Source: Litorimonas sp964565335 (GTDB lineage Bacteria; Pseudomonadota; Alphaproteobacteria; Caulobacterales; Maricaulaceae). Taken from it: a stretch of DNA of 20,917 nucleotides. The stretch lies in assembly GCA_964565335.1 (NCBI GenBank), contig CAZMEN010000048.1, positions 1 through 20,917 on the forward strand, in the 5' to 3' direction. This document shows positions 6,923-14,681 of this stretch, in pieces. Made by a program: the position numbers and the translations under genes. Below the pieces are notes generated by a model that was not told the origin of the DNA, made no database searches, and saw only the letters and a program-made list of their open reading frames with translations. Numbering within the stretch: the stretch's first letter is position 1; every line of letters begins with the position of its first letter.

Positions 6923-7567
6923 CTAAAACGGCAATATTTTCCGTTTTCTTGTATAGCTCGTATAGCCTATATTTGCTCCGAGACGCAGGCCAACACCCGT
7001 GCGCACTGGCGCGAGTGTCACGCCATTAGCCCGTTGATAATTCACCGCCATGCCGCCAACTAGATAGGCCGATCCGTCCACGCCGGGGAAACGCTGATAA
7101 AGATAATTCGGATCGTTCAGGCCGTAAACCAGTGTAAAGACTTTGCCGGCTTCTGCGCCGACATCAAATCCGACCGTAGGGCCTTGCCAAAAGACGTCTG
7201 CTGTGCGGCCATCTTTCATCCACAATGTACCTTTACCGTAACGCACGCCGACTGTGAGCGCGCCGCCGCCCTCCTCGCCCGTGATATAGCCTGTTGGGCG
7301 GCCACGGTCTTTGAATAAGCGCTCAATAGCAGACGCCGCGCTTTCGCTCGTCACGCCCAGATGCGTGGAAATCGCCGACATGATTTCGCTTTCGTTGTAA
7401 TCCGCCGCGTCCTGCCCAGCCTTTGCCTGTGCCGCGCGTATATCCGTATTGCCAAGGGGGCTATTATTGCTGCTGGGCGTACTGGTACAGGCCGATAAAA
7501 GCAAAACTGAACCGACCGTAACGGCTAAAGAACGAATACAATTTTGTGGGGTGAATTTGGAGGACAT
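6923..7567 (-). CDS. eipA: EipA-like (DUF1134) envelope lipoprotein
   Basis: 214 residues from the ATG at 7565-7567. AAAGGTG lies just upstream, and this start places a clean signal peptide at the N-terminus; a longer in-frame extension to 7693 lacks this. The signal peptide runs SLAVTVGSVLLLSAC, giving a lipobox LSAC with Cys27 as the probable lipidated residue. Thr follows, so outer-membrane sorting is likely. The mature part matches DUF1134: GPTVGFDVGAEAGKVFTLVY, RFPGVDGSAYLVGG, LAPVRTGVGLRLGANIGY and the terminal TRKRKILPF. EipA is a periplasmic protein needed for cell-envelope integrity in Brucella. The lipobox here is a variation on that. It is transcribed in the same direction as the membrane protein gene upstream, 125 bp away. 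Confidence 0.8.
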   Translation of the reverse strand: MSSKFTPQNCIRSLAVTVGSVLLLSACTSTPSSNNSPLGNTDIRAAQAKAGQDAADYNESEIMSAISTHLGVTSESAASAIERLFKDRGRPTGYITGEEGGGALTVGVRYGKGTLWMKDGRTADVFWQGPTVGFDVGAEAGKVFTLVYGLNDPNYLYQRFPGVDGSAYLVGGMAVNYQRANGVTLAPVRTGVGLRLGANIGYTSYTRKRKILPF

Positions 7568-7692
7568 AAGACACCTTTCATATTTCCGGCAAACAAGCCG
7601 ATTGAAAATCATCAACAGAAATGCGGCATCATGGTTAACAAAGCGAAAAAATTTGCAAAGATGAGCGAAGTTTAAGGCTTTCGTCACCCCCA

Positions 7693-8277
7693 TTAGGGGC
7701 GGCCCCCTTTACGGCGAAGACTGGCAAACACGCCTAATAATAGCATCACAATTGACACAATTATGGCAGGAATGAAGACGAAAAATTTAATCGCGGTAAA
7801 CACGCCTGCCGCTGCCCCAAAAACGATATGGTCCGTCGATAGTAATAAGGCCAAGGCGCTATCTTCCAACACATCCGCGAGTAAAAAACCGATAGGCAAA
7901 ACAAAAAGCCATTGCCAGTAGCGCGACGACAATCGCGCCTGCAAAATACCAAAGGCTATTCCGGCCTCAAAAACAAGCGCCTGTAAAATCATATAGGGCA
8001 CATCGAAAATTAGCGCGAGATATTTAAGCCTGCGGCCCTCGGCGCTTAAACCCGCAATCGCCGCCTTGGCCTCAGCCCCCGTATAAAACCCTCTTGCTTG
8101 CAAAAGGGAATACCCTTCTAAATGGGTCAATTGGCCAAAATATCCAGGACCAACATACCACGCCGTATAAAGCGTAAAAACGAGGAACAAAGCTACAAAG
8201 CGCCAACCTTGGAAGCGATAGAACGGGGATGACGCAACGCGGATCATATAAAACTCATAAAGCCAAACGTCCGCCAT
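7693..8277 (-). CDS. Four-helix integral membrane protein of unknown function
   Basis: I do not recognise a family. The 194-residue protein has four probable membrane segments: about 24-44 (GWRFVALFLVFTLYTAWYVG), about 84-112 (with DVPYMILQALVFEAGIAFGI), about 118-146 (WLFVLPIGFLLADVLEDSA) and about 158-187 (FFVFIPAIIVSIVMLLLGVF). It ends in a basic RRKGGRP tail. Acidic residues sit within or beside segments 2 and 3 (Asp, Glu). The annotated ATG at 8275-8277 has no good ribosome site. Met11 (8245-8247) is an alternative start and would shorten a soluble N-terminus. The gene is divergent from oxyR, with 85 bp between starts, and ends 125 bp before the EipA-like gene. Confidence 0.7.
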   Translation of the reverse strand: MADVWLYEFYMIRVASSPFYRFQGWRFVALFLVFTLYTAWYVGPGYFGQLTHLEGYSLLQARGFYTGAEAKAAIAGLSAEGRRLKYLALIFDVPYMILQALVFEAGIAFGILQARLSSRYWQWLFVLPIGFLLADVLEDSALALLLSTDHIVFGAAAGVFTAIKFFVFIPAIIVSIVMLLLGVFASLRRKGGRP

Positions 8278-8362
8278 GACCAGACCACACGCCCCCTGTC
8301 ATAAAGCCAGAGTAAGCGCGAAATCTATTGATTGCCCCCATGTGATAGGCAATACCAATCAT

Positions 8363-9268
8363 ATGACTTTACGCGATTTGGAATATATTTGCGCCGTGGC
8401 AGAGCATCGCCATTTCGGGCGCGCGGCGGAGGCCTGTTTCGTTAGCCAACCAACCCTGTCAGGGCAAATTAAAAAGCTCGAAGAAACGCTGGGCGTCATT
8501 TTGTTTGAACGAAGCCATAAAAGTATTCGCGTCACCGATATCGGCAAAGAAATTATCGCCATTGCCCGCGAAGCGCGCGACGCCGCCAAGCGTATCAAAA
8601 CGGTCGCTGCCTCGGCACAAGACCCGTTGGCTGGGACTATCTCGCTCGGGCTCATCCCGACCATCGCGCCATACCTCATCCCGCGTTTCGTCAGCCGCGT
8701 GCAGAGCGACCTCTCAAGCCTCGCCGTGCATTACCGCGAAGATATTACTGAACGGCTAAATGAGAGCCTGCTCTCCGGTGAGCTTGATATGGCCGTTTTG
8801 GCTACCCCGCCAGAGGATGACACCCTCACCTCTATCCCGCTTTACACAGAGCCGTTCTGGCTCCTCTTTCCGCAAGACCACGTATTTAATGACGTCGAAA
8901 CCATCAGTATGAAAGAGGTAGACAGCCATGACGTGCTGCTGCTCACCGAAGGCCATTGTTTTCGCGATCAGGCGCTGTCCATTTGTCGCCCCCACGGCAA
9001 GCGCCGCCAACAGAGCTTGCGAGCGACAAGCTTGGAAACGCTCATCAATCTAGTCGCGTCGGGCCAAGGCCTTACCCTCGTCCCGGCTCTGGCCATCCGC
9101 GAAGGCTGGATAGAGACGACGAGTTTAGGCTACCGCAAAATCACAGATAAAGGCGCGGCGAGGCAGATTAACCTGACCTATCGCAAACGCTTCCCGCAAA
9201 GCGAAGCCGTCAAGGCCATGGCTGAAACCATCCGTGCGGGCCTACCCAAAAGCGTCACGCCGCTGTAA
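8363..9268 (+). CDS. oxyR: Hydrogen peroxide-sensing LysR-type regulator OxyR
   Basis: 301 residues from the ATG at 8363-8365. An upstream in-frame ATG at 8276 is discarded because MTLRDLEYI is the standard OxyR N-terminus and the longer form would overlap the divergent gene's start. The LysR helix-turn-helix contains HFGRAAEACFVSQPTLSGQI, the OxyR signature version. The redox pair is intact: GHCFRDQALSIC places cysteines at residues 199 and 208, the same numbers as in E. coli OxyR, where they form the activating disulfide. No catalase or peroxiredoxin gene lies nearby. A small membrane protein gene follows 22 bp downstream and is probably co-transcribed. Confidence 0.95.
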   Translation: MTLRDLEYICAVAEHRHFGRAAEACFVSQPTLSGQIKKLEETLGVILFERSHKSIRVTDIGKEIIAIAREARDAAKRIKTVAASAQDPLAGTISLGLIPTIAPYLIPRFVSRVQSDLSSLAVHYREDITERLNESLLSGELDMAVLATPPEDDTLTSIPLYTEPFWLLFPQDHVFNDVETISMKEVDSHDVLLLTEGHCFRDQALSICRPHGKRRQQSLRATSLETLINLVASGQGLTLVPALAIREGWIETTSLGYRKITDKGAARQINLTYRKRFPQSEAVKAMAETIRAGLPKSVTPL

Positions 9269-9290
9269 GGTCACATCAAAGGAAACAATT

Positions 9291-9479
9291 ATGAGACTGT
9301 CATTCGAAGGCGGCCTGCTTGGCCTTATCCATTTGGCGCTGTCCATCTGGGCCATTATCAGCGTGGTGAATTCCCGCGCGGGGAATCTCTCCAAAACCCT
9401 CTGGATTTTATTTATCCTGTTCTTCCCGCTCATCGGCCTCATCGTTTGGTTCTTTATCGGGCCAAAATCAAAGCGGTAA
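9291..9479 (+). CDS. Small two-helix membrane protein, PLDc_N-like
   Basis: 62 residues starting at the ATG at 9291, with AAAGGA about 7 nt upstream. Two hydrophobic segments are visible: about 8-27 (LLGLIHLALSIWAIISVVNS) and about 36-56 (TLWILFILFFPLIGLIVWFF). A GPKSKR tail follows. The pattern (short linker with K-T-LW, FP-x-x-G-x-x-x-W) is that of the phospholipase D N-terminal/cardiolipin synthase leader domain, which also occurs as a free-standing small protein. No nuclease or lipase domain follows. It is in the same orientation as oxyR, 22 bp after it, so co-expression is likely. Function is unknown. Confidence 0.75.
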   Translation: MRLSFEGGLLGLIHLALSIWAIISVVNSRAGNLSKTLWILFILFFPLIGLIVWFFIGPKSKR

Positions 9480-9785
9480 CGGCTTCGCCACGGCGGCTAT
9501 ATTACAGTTTGGATCAACATATACGAAATGAATAAAGTCCCAATTTGAACACCCCTTACCTGTTAGGCAGCGAGATGAAGAGCATTCTAACTTGGATGAC
9601 CTATGCAGTTTAAGACGCCAGCTACTCTCAAGAGACATACTAAGAATATTTAGAGGTCAACCTCAAGCCGAATGGGATCCAATCACAGCACCCGTTTGTA
9701 TCTAAGAACACATTTAAGTTAAGATGGTGGTCAATTCATTTGCCATGACAAAGCCTATTGGATTTCTCTTTGGGTTCATTTCTAA
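9480..9785. other. 306-bp intergenic region, no gene seen
   Basis: All frames are broken by stops; a possible 12-codon frame near 9574 is not supported by anything else. No clear terminator follows the small membrane protein gene, only a short GGCTTCGCC hairpin near 9481-9489 without a T tract. No convincing promoter is seen for the downstream lipoprotein gene. The stretch is visibly more AT-rich than oxyR, and this continues into the next gene. Confidence 0.5.
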
Positions 9786-10688
9786 ATGAGTTATGTCAAA
9801 TCTATGCGATCCTCACTTTTGTTATTTCCGTTATGCCTATTAGTGGCTTGCAATAGCGACCAGAAGATTTCTGAACTTGATAGCTGCGAACTCGCCTCAG
9901 TGAAAACCGTTTCCATACCGGCTGGGGACATTATTCTTGGCTCAAAAAGTGGATACCCAGAAGAACGCCCAAGATCTGCGACAGTCTCTGAATTTGACAT
10001 CGACATTACCGAAGTGACGAATAATCAATTCAGACAATTCATTGCAGAGACTGGCTATATTACCACAGCAGAAAAACCACAGCCCGGATCGATTAAGGCT
10101 GGAGGCGCTGTTTTTAAGCAGCCAACAGCGAATAACCCTAATTGGTGGCAATTTATTGAGGGCGCAAATTGGAAGCATCCAGAAGGACCAAATTCTAATA
10201 TAGACGGCCGTGACAACTATCCTGTTGTTCAAGTCTCACTCATAGATGCCAAGGCTTATGCAGATTGGGCTGGACGCTCTATTCCTACAGAGTCTGAATG
10301 GGAATATGCGGCCAGAGCAGGAACGGAGTCTGAGTTTGTTTGGGGAGATCAACGCGCGCCTGATGGAAAAGAACAAGCAAATACTTGGCAGGGAGCGTTT
10401 CCAATCCAAAACACAAAAGCAGATGGTTATAACTTGCGCGCACCTGTGGGCTGTTATGAGCCGAATGGGTTTGGCCTTTATGACATGATCGGGAATGTTT
10501 GGGAGTGGACAGTCAGTGAGTATGAATTCTCTCGAACTCCTAATAGCTATGCGATCAAAGGCGGATCATTTCTGTGTGCGCCAAATTATTGCGCGCGCTA
10601 CCGCGCACCCGCCCGTCAGCCTCAAGAGGCTGATTTTTCTACAAACCATATTGGGTTTCGGACTGTCAGTAAGCCAATTGCTAACTAA
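9786..10688 (+). CDS. Formylglycine-generating enzyme (FGE/SUMF1) family lipoprotein
   Basis: 300 residues. The N-terminus is a lipoprotein signal: hydrophobic LLLFPLCLLVAC gives lipobox LVAC with Cys22. The rest is a full FGE-sulfatase domain: IPAGDIILGS, FDIDITEVTNNQFRQFI, PVVQVSLIDAKAYADWAG, PTESEWEYAARAG, GFGLYDMIGNVWEW and GGSFLCAPNYCARYR. The last motif keeps both cysteines (about 264 and 269) matching the copper-binding catalytic pair of true FGE (Cys336/Cys341 in human SUMF1), which oxidises a cysteine in sulfatases to formylglycine. Many bacterial relatives (EgtB, PvdO types) lack this pair. No sulfatase gene is in the window. Start is uncertain: ATG 9786 or the in-frame ATG at 9804 (Met7), neither with a good ribosome site. 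Base composition looks more AT-rich than the neighbours. Confidence 0.85.
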   Translation: MSYVKSMRSSLLLFPLCLLVACNSDQKISELDSCELASVKTVSIPAGDIILGSKSGYPEERPRSATVSEFDIDITEVTNNQFRQFIAETGYITTAEKPQPGSIKAGGAVFKQPTANNPNWWQFIEGANWKHPEGPNSNIDGRDNYPVVQVSLIDAKAYADWAGRSIPTESEWEYAARAGTESEFVWGDQRAPDGKEQANTWQGAFPIQNTKADGYNLRAPVGCYEPNGFGLYDMIGNVWEWTVSEYEFSRTPNSYAIKGGSFLCAPNYCARYRAPARQPQEADFSTNHIGFRTVSKPIAN

Positions 10689-10861
10689 TGAATAAAAATG
10701 TCAGCATGACGTTATCCACCATTGTGCAGTCTATGCCCATAAAACCATCTATCTGATTGCCCGTTGGCGAAAGCGCTCCGCACTGAGCGCCTGTCGCACC
10801 AAAACGATTTCTCAAAATAAGAGCATGTGTGCTCGTCACGCCATCATTATACGTAATACCC

Positions 10862-12559
10862 TCATCGCTCACTCGCCTGGGAGGCGTCGATTCGTATACG
10901 CCCAAAATAGGCCCCCACGAAAACCCGGCCTTTTTCGTCAATTGTTGGGCCAGAGAACATGTTATTATATTTTTGCCCCCCCAAGATATAGTGGAATGTC
11001 GGTTCACCCGTTAGCCAATTGACGGCTTCCAAGGTCCATTCATTATCTCTTGCGCCAATGAAGTAAACTTGGTTTGATCCAGTCGAGACCCATGGCACGC
11101 CATTGGGCGAGCTGATGGTTTCATTGACCCAAGCTTTTTCCAAGCGTTGCAGTTTCGGATTCCATTCAAACTTTTGAACGCCGTAAGGTTGGAATTTGGG
11201 GTTATTTCCTAACGGGCCAATTGTAGCGCCACGCCCCACACCTTCAGTTGGCATGAAGAACGGTGTATTTCGTGGGGTATTATTGACGACTAACGCTCCA
11301 TACCCTGCGACAATGACAGTTTGCTCAGATTGTATGGCCTGTACATTTAAATCGCCCATATCAGCGGGGGCTTGGCCTGCGATACGGCGGGAGGGGGCAC
11401 CGTCCAATTTTTGCCAGCCATCGGGAATATCATCGCGCCAGAACAAAGTGACATTCATTCGGATATCGCCATCCGTGATAACGACAAATTTATCCTCATC
11501 TCCAAACCCCATCAAGCTGGGGGTTGCACCTGAACCTTCCAAGTGACCATTGCGATATTCCGCCGTCCAGGCCCCATCTGTTTCATCCGTGGAGAGCCTA
11601 TCTCCGTTCCAAACAATTTTATGCATATGGTTACGCGAGACCGCATAGATGCCGCCTGCTTCATCAATTGCGATTGAGTTTCTGACCCAGCCATAGCCTG
11701 TCCCGTGCGTGGACGTATCTTCGGTATCGGCATGTTTCATGCGAATTGAACGATACTCGGTTAAGTCGGGCGATACGGCAATCATCGTCCCTTCTTCGAG
11801 AGGAAACACGATCCAACCATCATAGGTCATATTCATCCCGACACTGGCTCCAGCCAGTTCAGGCGGCAGTTGAAAGCGGGCTTTCTCCACAATCCTCGAA
11901 CTCGCATCCCCTTTGATTTGGTCTCCATAAGCAACAACAGAGCCATCTTTCTTGGCGATATAAAACCAGTCATTCGCCCCGACCACCGTATAAACACCAG
12001 AGAGATCCTTAAGCGGCATCATTGACTTCAAAGCCGTGAAAATTGCACTAGCTCCGTTGTTTTTATCTAGCTTTGCAATAATTTTATCTGCCCACACTTC
12101 ATCATATTTCTCAGCGACGTCCGAAGGCAGATGATCGATTATTTCATACGTTGTTTCGTCAAGTTTGAACACGCCGTTCACGCCATTCGTCCATACCACA
12201 CGTTTTCCGTTAGGATATTCGCTCGAAATATTGACGCCAAAATGACCCGGTCCCAGAAAACGGTAGGTGATTTCGCTGTCTTTAAGACGGCGAGTTGAAT
12301 CCAGAGGGCCCGGAATTGGCGTTGAGTCTTGCTGTGCAGGATCGCCATGAGGAATAGGGTTTGTGCTCTGCCCAGCCATGAGGTTTACTGCCGGAAAATT
12401 CATATCCATCGGAGACGCGGAGGGGTCAGCCATTTGAGGCGCGAGCGGTAAATCCAAATCAGGCCGTGGTGGCGGGGGCCCAAACTCGCAAGATTTGAGG
12501 ATAAAGAAACCAATCAGGGCGACAAGAAGCAGACCAATTATTTTAAAAAAACGTCTCAT
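10862..12559 (-). CDS. N-terminally anchored, probable beta-propeller protein of unknown function
   Basis: 565 residues. I do not recognise a named family. The N-terminus has two Arg, then a hydrophobic stretch (about 4-21) ending in LKSC at 21-24. This resembles a lipobox, but Lys at -2 is unusual, so a membrane anchor or lipoprotein are both possible. A Pro-rich linker (about 27-95) follows. The rest contains repeated short beta units of the type seen in PQQ/SMP-30-like propellers: GVFKLDETTYEII, DGSVVAYGDQ, GGIYAVSRNHMHKIVW, QVYFIGARDNEWTLEAVNW and KGRVFVGAYFGRIRI. It probably faces the periplasm. AGAAG lies 9 nt before the ATG. It starts 31 bp after the thiolase gene and looks like the last gene of the catabolic transcription unit, so a role in substrate handling is possible but unproven. 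Confidence 0.7.
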   Translation of the reverse strand: MRRFFKIIGLLLVALIGFFILKSCEFGPPPPRPDLDLPLAPQMADPSASPMDMNFPAVNLMAGQSTNPIPHGDPAQQDSTPIPGPLDSTRRLKDSEITYRFLGPGHFGVNISSEYPNGKRVVWTNGVNGVFKLDETTYEIIDHLPSDVAEKYDEVWADKIIAKLDKNNGASAIFTALKSMMPLKDLSGVYTVVGANDWFYIAKKDGSVVAYGDQIKGDASSRIVEKARFQLPPELAGASVGMNMTYDGWIVFPLEEGTMIAVSPDLTEYRSIRMKHADTEDTSTHGTGYGWVRNSIAIDEAGGIYAVSRNHMHKIVWNGDRLSTDETDGAWTAEYRNGHLEGSGATPSLMGFGDEDKFVVITDGDIRMNVTLFWRDDIPDGWQKLDGAPSRRIAGQAPADMGDLNVQAIQSEQTVIVAGYGALVVNNTPRNTPFFMPTEGVGRGATIGPLGNNPKFQPYGVQKFEWNPKLQRLEKAWVNETISSPNGVPWVSTGSNQVYFIGARDNEWTLEAVNWLTGEPTFHYILGGQKYNNMFSGPTIDEKGRVFVGAYFGRIRIDASQASER

Positions 12560-12590
12560 AAATCATACTTCTTTTGGATATTATTATGGG

Positions 12591-13793
12591 CTAAAGCACT
12601 TCAAAAAGGCCGGCCGCCCCCATACCGCCGCCAACACACATTGTACTGACAATATATTTTACGCCGCGACGCTTACCTTCAATAAGGGCATGTCCGACCA
12701 TACGCGCGCCGCTCATTCCGAACGGATGTCCGATTGAAATCGCGCCGCCATTTACGTTCAAGTTATCATTAGGGATACCAAGTCTATCGCGGCAATAAAT
12801 CACCTGAACGGCAAAAGCTTCATTTAATTCCCAAAGGCCGATATCGTCCATTGTCAACCCATGCCGTTTCAAGAGTCTCGGCACAGCAAAAACTGGACCA
12901 ATTCCCATCTCATCCGGATCGCAACCTGCATATTCAATACCGACAAATCGGCCAAGCGGGACAGCCCCGCGTTTCTCCGCGAGCTTGCTATCCATCAATA
13001 AGGCTGCTGAGGCGCCATCTGAAAGTTGACTGGCATTTCCCGCAGTGATGTTGTGCCCTTGCTTAACGAAATGACCGTCCTTCCAGACTGGCTTCAACCC
13101 GGAAAGGCTCTCCTGCGTAGTCCCCGGCCTATTACCCTCATCTTTTTCGAGCGTGACATCATGATTTGATAGCTCTCCCGTTTCGCGGTTTTTTACAATC
13201 ATCGTCGATGATAAGGGAACAATTTCTTCGTTGAACTTTCCTGCCTCTTGAGCGGCCGCCGTGCGATCCTGACTTTGCGCCGAATACTCATCTTGAGCCT
13301 CACGCGATACACCATAGCGTTCGGCCACGATCTCGGCCGTTTCAATCATCTGGATATAGGCTTTCGGCGCGGCTGCAACCGCCGCTTGCGAGACTGCACG
13401 GTGACTATTTTTATGTTTGGTTTGCACCAGACTGATCGACTCGACGCCCCCACCGACGGTGACATCGGCGTTACCTGTCATGATAGATTGCGCCGCCATA
13501 GCAATGGCCATCATGCCTGAAGAACACTGACGATCGACAGTCGCGCCCGGCACGCCGCGAGGTAGGCCTGCCGTATATGTCGCCAATCTTCCGATATTAT
13601 AAGCTTGGCTACCCTGCTGAGCGGCACAACCAAGAATGACATCATCGACTATCTCGCCTTCGACACTTGCGCGCGAGACAGCATGGCGCACAGCATGCCC
13701 TGCGAGAACGGGCGCTTCGGTATCGTTAAACGCGCCTCGAAAAGCTTTGCCAATCGGCGTCCGGGCAGTGGAAATAATAAGAGCGTCGCGCAT
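12591..13793 (-). CDS. Thiolase (acetyl-CoA C-acyltransferase)
   Basis: 400 residues from the ATG at 13791-13793, with TAGGA upstream; a 13-residue longer reading is discarded. All thiolase signatures are present: nucleophilic Cys90 in TVDRQCSSGMM, LNEAFAVQ, GGAISIGHPFGMSGAR with the catalytic His, and MCVGGGMGAAGLFEVL with the second Cys. It cleaves a 3-oxoacyl-CoA with CoA to release acetyl-CoA (or propionyl-CoA). It belongs to the general FadA/acetyl-CoA acyltransferase type, distinct from the FadA6-like thiolase at 18837-19988. Eight bp separate it from the ketosteroid isomerase gene upstream, so they share an operon. The exact substrate cannot be read from sequence. Confidence 0.9.
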   Translation of the reverse strand: MRDALIISTARTPIGKAFRGAFNDTEAPVLAGHAVRHAVSRASVEGEIVDDVILGCAAQQGSQAYNIGRLATYTAGLPRGVPGATVDRQCSSGMMAIAMAAQSIMTGNADVTVGGGVESISLVQTKHKNSHRAVSQAAVAAAPKAYIQMIETAEIVAERYGVSREAQDEYSAQSQDRTAAAQEAGKFNEEIVPLSSTMIVKNRETGELSNHDVTLEKDEGNRPGTTQESLSGLKPVWKDGHFVKQGHNITAGNASQLSDGASAALLMDSKLAEKRGAVPLGRFVGIEYAGCDPDEMGIGPVFAVPRLLKRHGLTMDDIGLWELNEAFAVQVIYCRDRLGIPNDNLNVNGGAISIGHPFGMSGARMVGHALIEGKRRGVKYIVSTMCVGGGMGAAGLFEVL

Positions 13794-13801
13794 AAAAAGT
13801 C

Positions 13802-14212
13802 CTATAATTGAGTGATGTTGCTTGGCCCCCAATAGGCCTTCATTTCGGTAACTTTACCGTCTTCATTGAACGCAAAAGTGTCGATAATATCGATAGTCAT
13901 GCCGCCTTTGGGCAATTCGACCTCAACCGCGACGTCGCCATCAACATGAGTCATGCCGCCAACCGTGCAGCGAAACGGAAAGGCAGCGCAATTTCCAGCA
14001 ATCCGCGTTGGACCGACAAGTTCCAGCTTGGCGCCGTTTTTCACGGCTAATTCATAAAACGCCCTGATCGCGGCTTTTCCCTCTTTAGGCGGCGTACCCA
14101 CGGGATCTGTCACTGTCGCGTCATCCGAATATAGATCCGCTATCCCAGCCGCATCTTGCGCATTAAAGAGACGGATATAGGCCTCAACGGCTTGTTGCAT
14201 ATGTTCTGACAT
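13802..14212 (-). CDS. Ketosteroid isomerase (steroid delta-isomerase) family protein
   Basis: 136 residues from the ATG at 14210-14212, which follows a perfect AAGGAG by 6 nt. The fold family is SnoaL/NTF2-like, but the match to authentic ketosteroid isomerase is specific. Tyr12 (EAYIRLFNA) corresponds to Tyr16 of Pseudomonas putida KSI. Asp36 in DDATVTDPVGTPP corresponds to the catalytic Asp40. Asp111 in IDIIDTFAF corresponds to Asp103. The ending MKAYWGPSNI resembles MQAYWSEVNL. KSI converts 3-oxo-delta5 steroids to delta4 via a dienolate. The gene lies between the MaoC-type hydratase (10 bp upstream) and a thiolase (8 bp downstream). A related isomerisation on a ring-degradation intermediate, or a non-steroid SnoaL role, is the alternative. 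Confidence 0.82.
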   Translation of the reverse strand: MSEHMQQAVEAYIRLFNAQDAAGIADLYSDDATVTDPVGTPPKEGKAAIRAFYELAVKNGAKLELVGPTRIAGNCAAFPFRCTVGGMTHVDGDVAVEVELPKGGMTIDIIDTFAFNEDGKVTEMKAYWGPSNITQL

Positions 14213-14222
14213 AAATGGCTCC

Positions 14223-14681
14223 TTAAGGATAATAACGGCTGATAGTATCAACGACGCAGGCAGGTTTCTCTTCACCCTCTATTTCGATGGTTACACGCAG
14301 AGTAGACTGATAACCTCCGGGTACTTCTTTGATCTCGAGAAATTCACCATGCCCTCGAACCTTGGAACCCGATTTCACAGGATTGAGAAAACGGACCTTA
14401 TCGGTTCCATAATTTATACCCATCTTCATACCTTTGATTTCAAGAATTTCTGGCATGAGTTTCGCGGCAAGTGACAGGGTGAGATACCCATGAGCGATTG
14501 TTGTACCAAAAGGTCCGTGCTTTGCTTTCTCTTCGTCAATATGAATCCATTGATGATCCCCTGTCGCATCGGCAAAAGTGTTGATACGGTCTTGAGAGAT
14601 TTCCATCCACTCTGACGGTCCTATTTTCAGGCCTTCTTTGCCCATTAAATCGCTAGGTGCCTCAATAACTGTGAGTGTCAT
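14223..14681 (-). CDS. NodN/MaoC-type (R)-enoyl-CoA hydratase
   Basis: 152 residues from the ATG at 14679-14681, with GAGGA 4 nt upstream. The hot-dog hydratase motif is complete: FADATGDHQWIHID gives the catalytic Asp and His (D-x4-H), and GPFGTTIAHGYLTLSL follows. The protein reads like the single-domain NodN-type hydratase HtdZ/Rv0130 of Mycobacterium tuberculosis (about 151 residues), including NYGTDKVRFLNPVKSGSKVR and the C-terminal KPACVVDTISRYY. It would add water to a 2-enoyl-CoA to give the (R)-3-hydroxyacyl-CoA, complementing the dehydrogenases and SDRs of the cluster. It is the first gene of the downstream sub-operon after a 229-bp gap. A true HtdZ-type fatty-acyl role rather than a steroid-specific one remains possible. 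Confidence 0.88.
   Translation of the reverse strand: MTLTVIEAPSDLMGKEGLKIGPSEWMEISQDRINTFADATGDHQWIHIDEEKAKHGPFGTTIAHGYLTLSLAAKLMPEILEIKGMKMGINYGTDKVRFLNPVKSGSKVRGHGEFLEIKEVPGGYQSTLRVTIEIEGEEKPACVVDTISRYYP

Noticed and set aside
8276..8362. Longer OxyR starting at the ATG at 8276
   Set aside because: The extra 29 residues are unlike any OxyR N-terminus, and using them would shift Cys199/Cys208 away from their family positions.
9563..9785. Possible small or broken gene upstream of the FGE-like lipoprotein
   Set aside because: Only a 12-codon frame and fragments with stops are present. No recognisable residues or ribosome site were found.
10773..10790. GCGCTC/GAGCGC hairpin between the converging FGE-like and propeller genes, considered as a terminator
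   Set aside because: The stem is only 6 bp and no T tract follows on either strand.
10681..11007. Open minus-strand frame of 108 codons overlapping the end of the propeller gene, which could suggest a frameshifted C-terminus
   Set aside because: Its upper half is just the propeller gene read in another frame, and the part below 10862 has no family-like sequence. The propeller protein already ends after a complete repeat.
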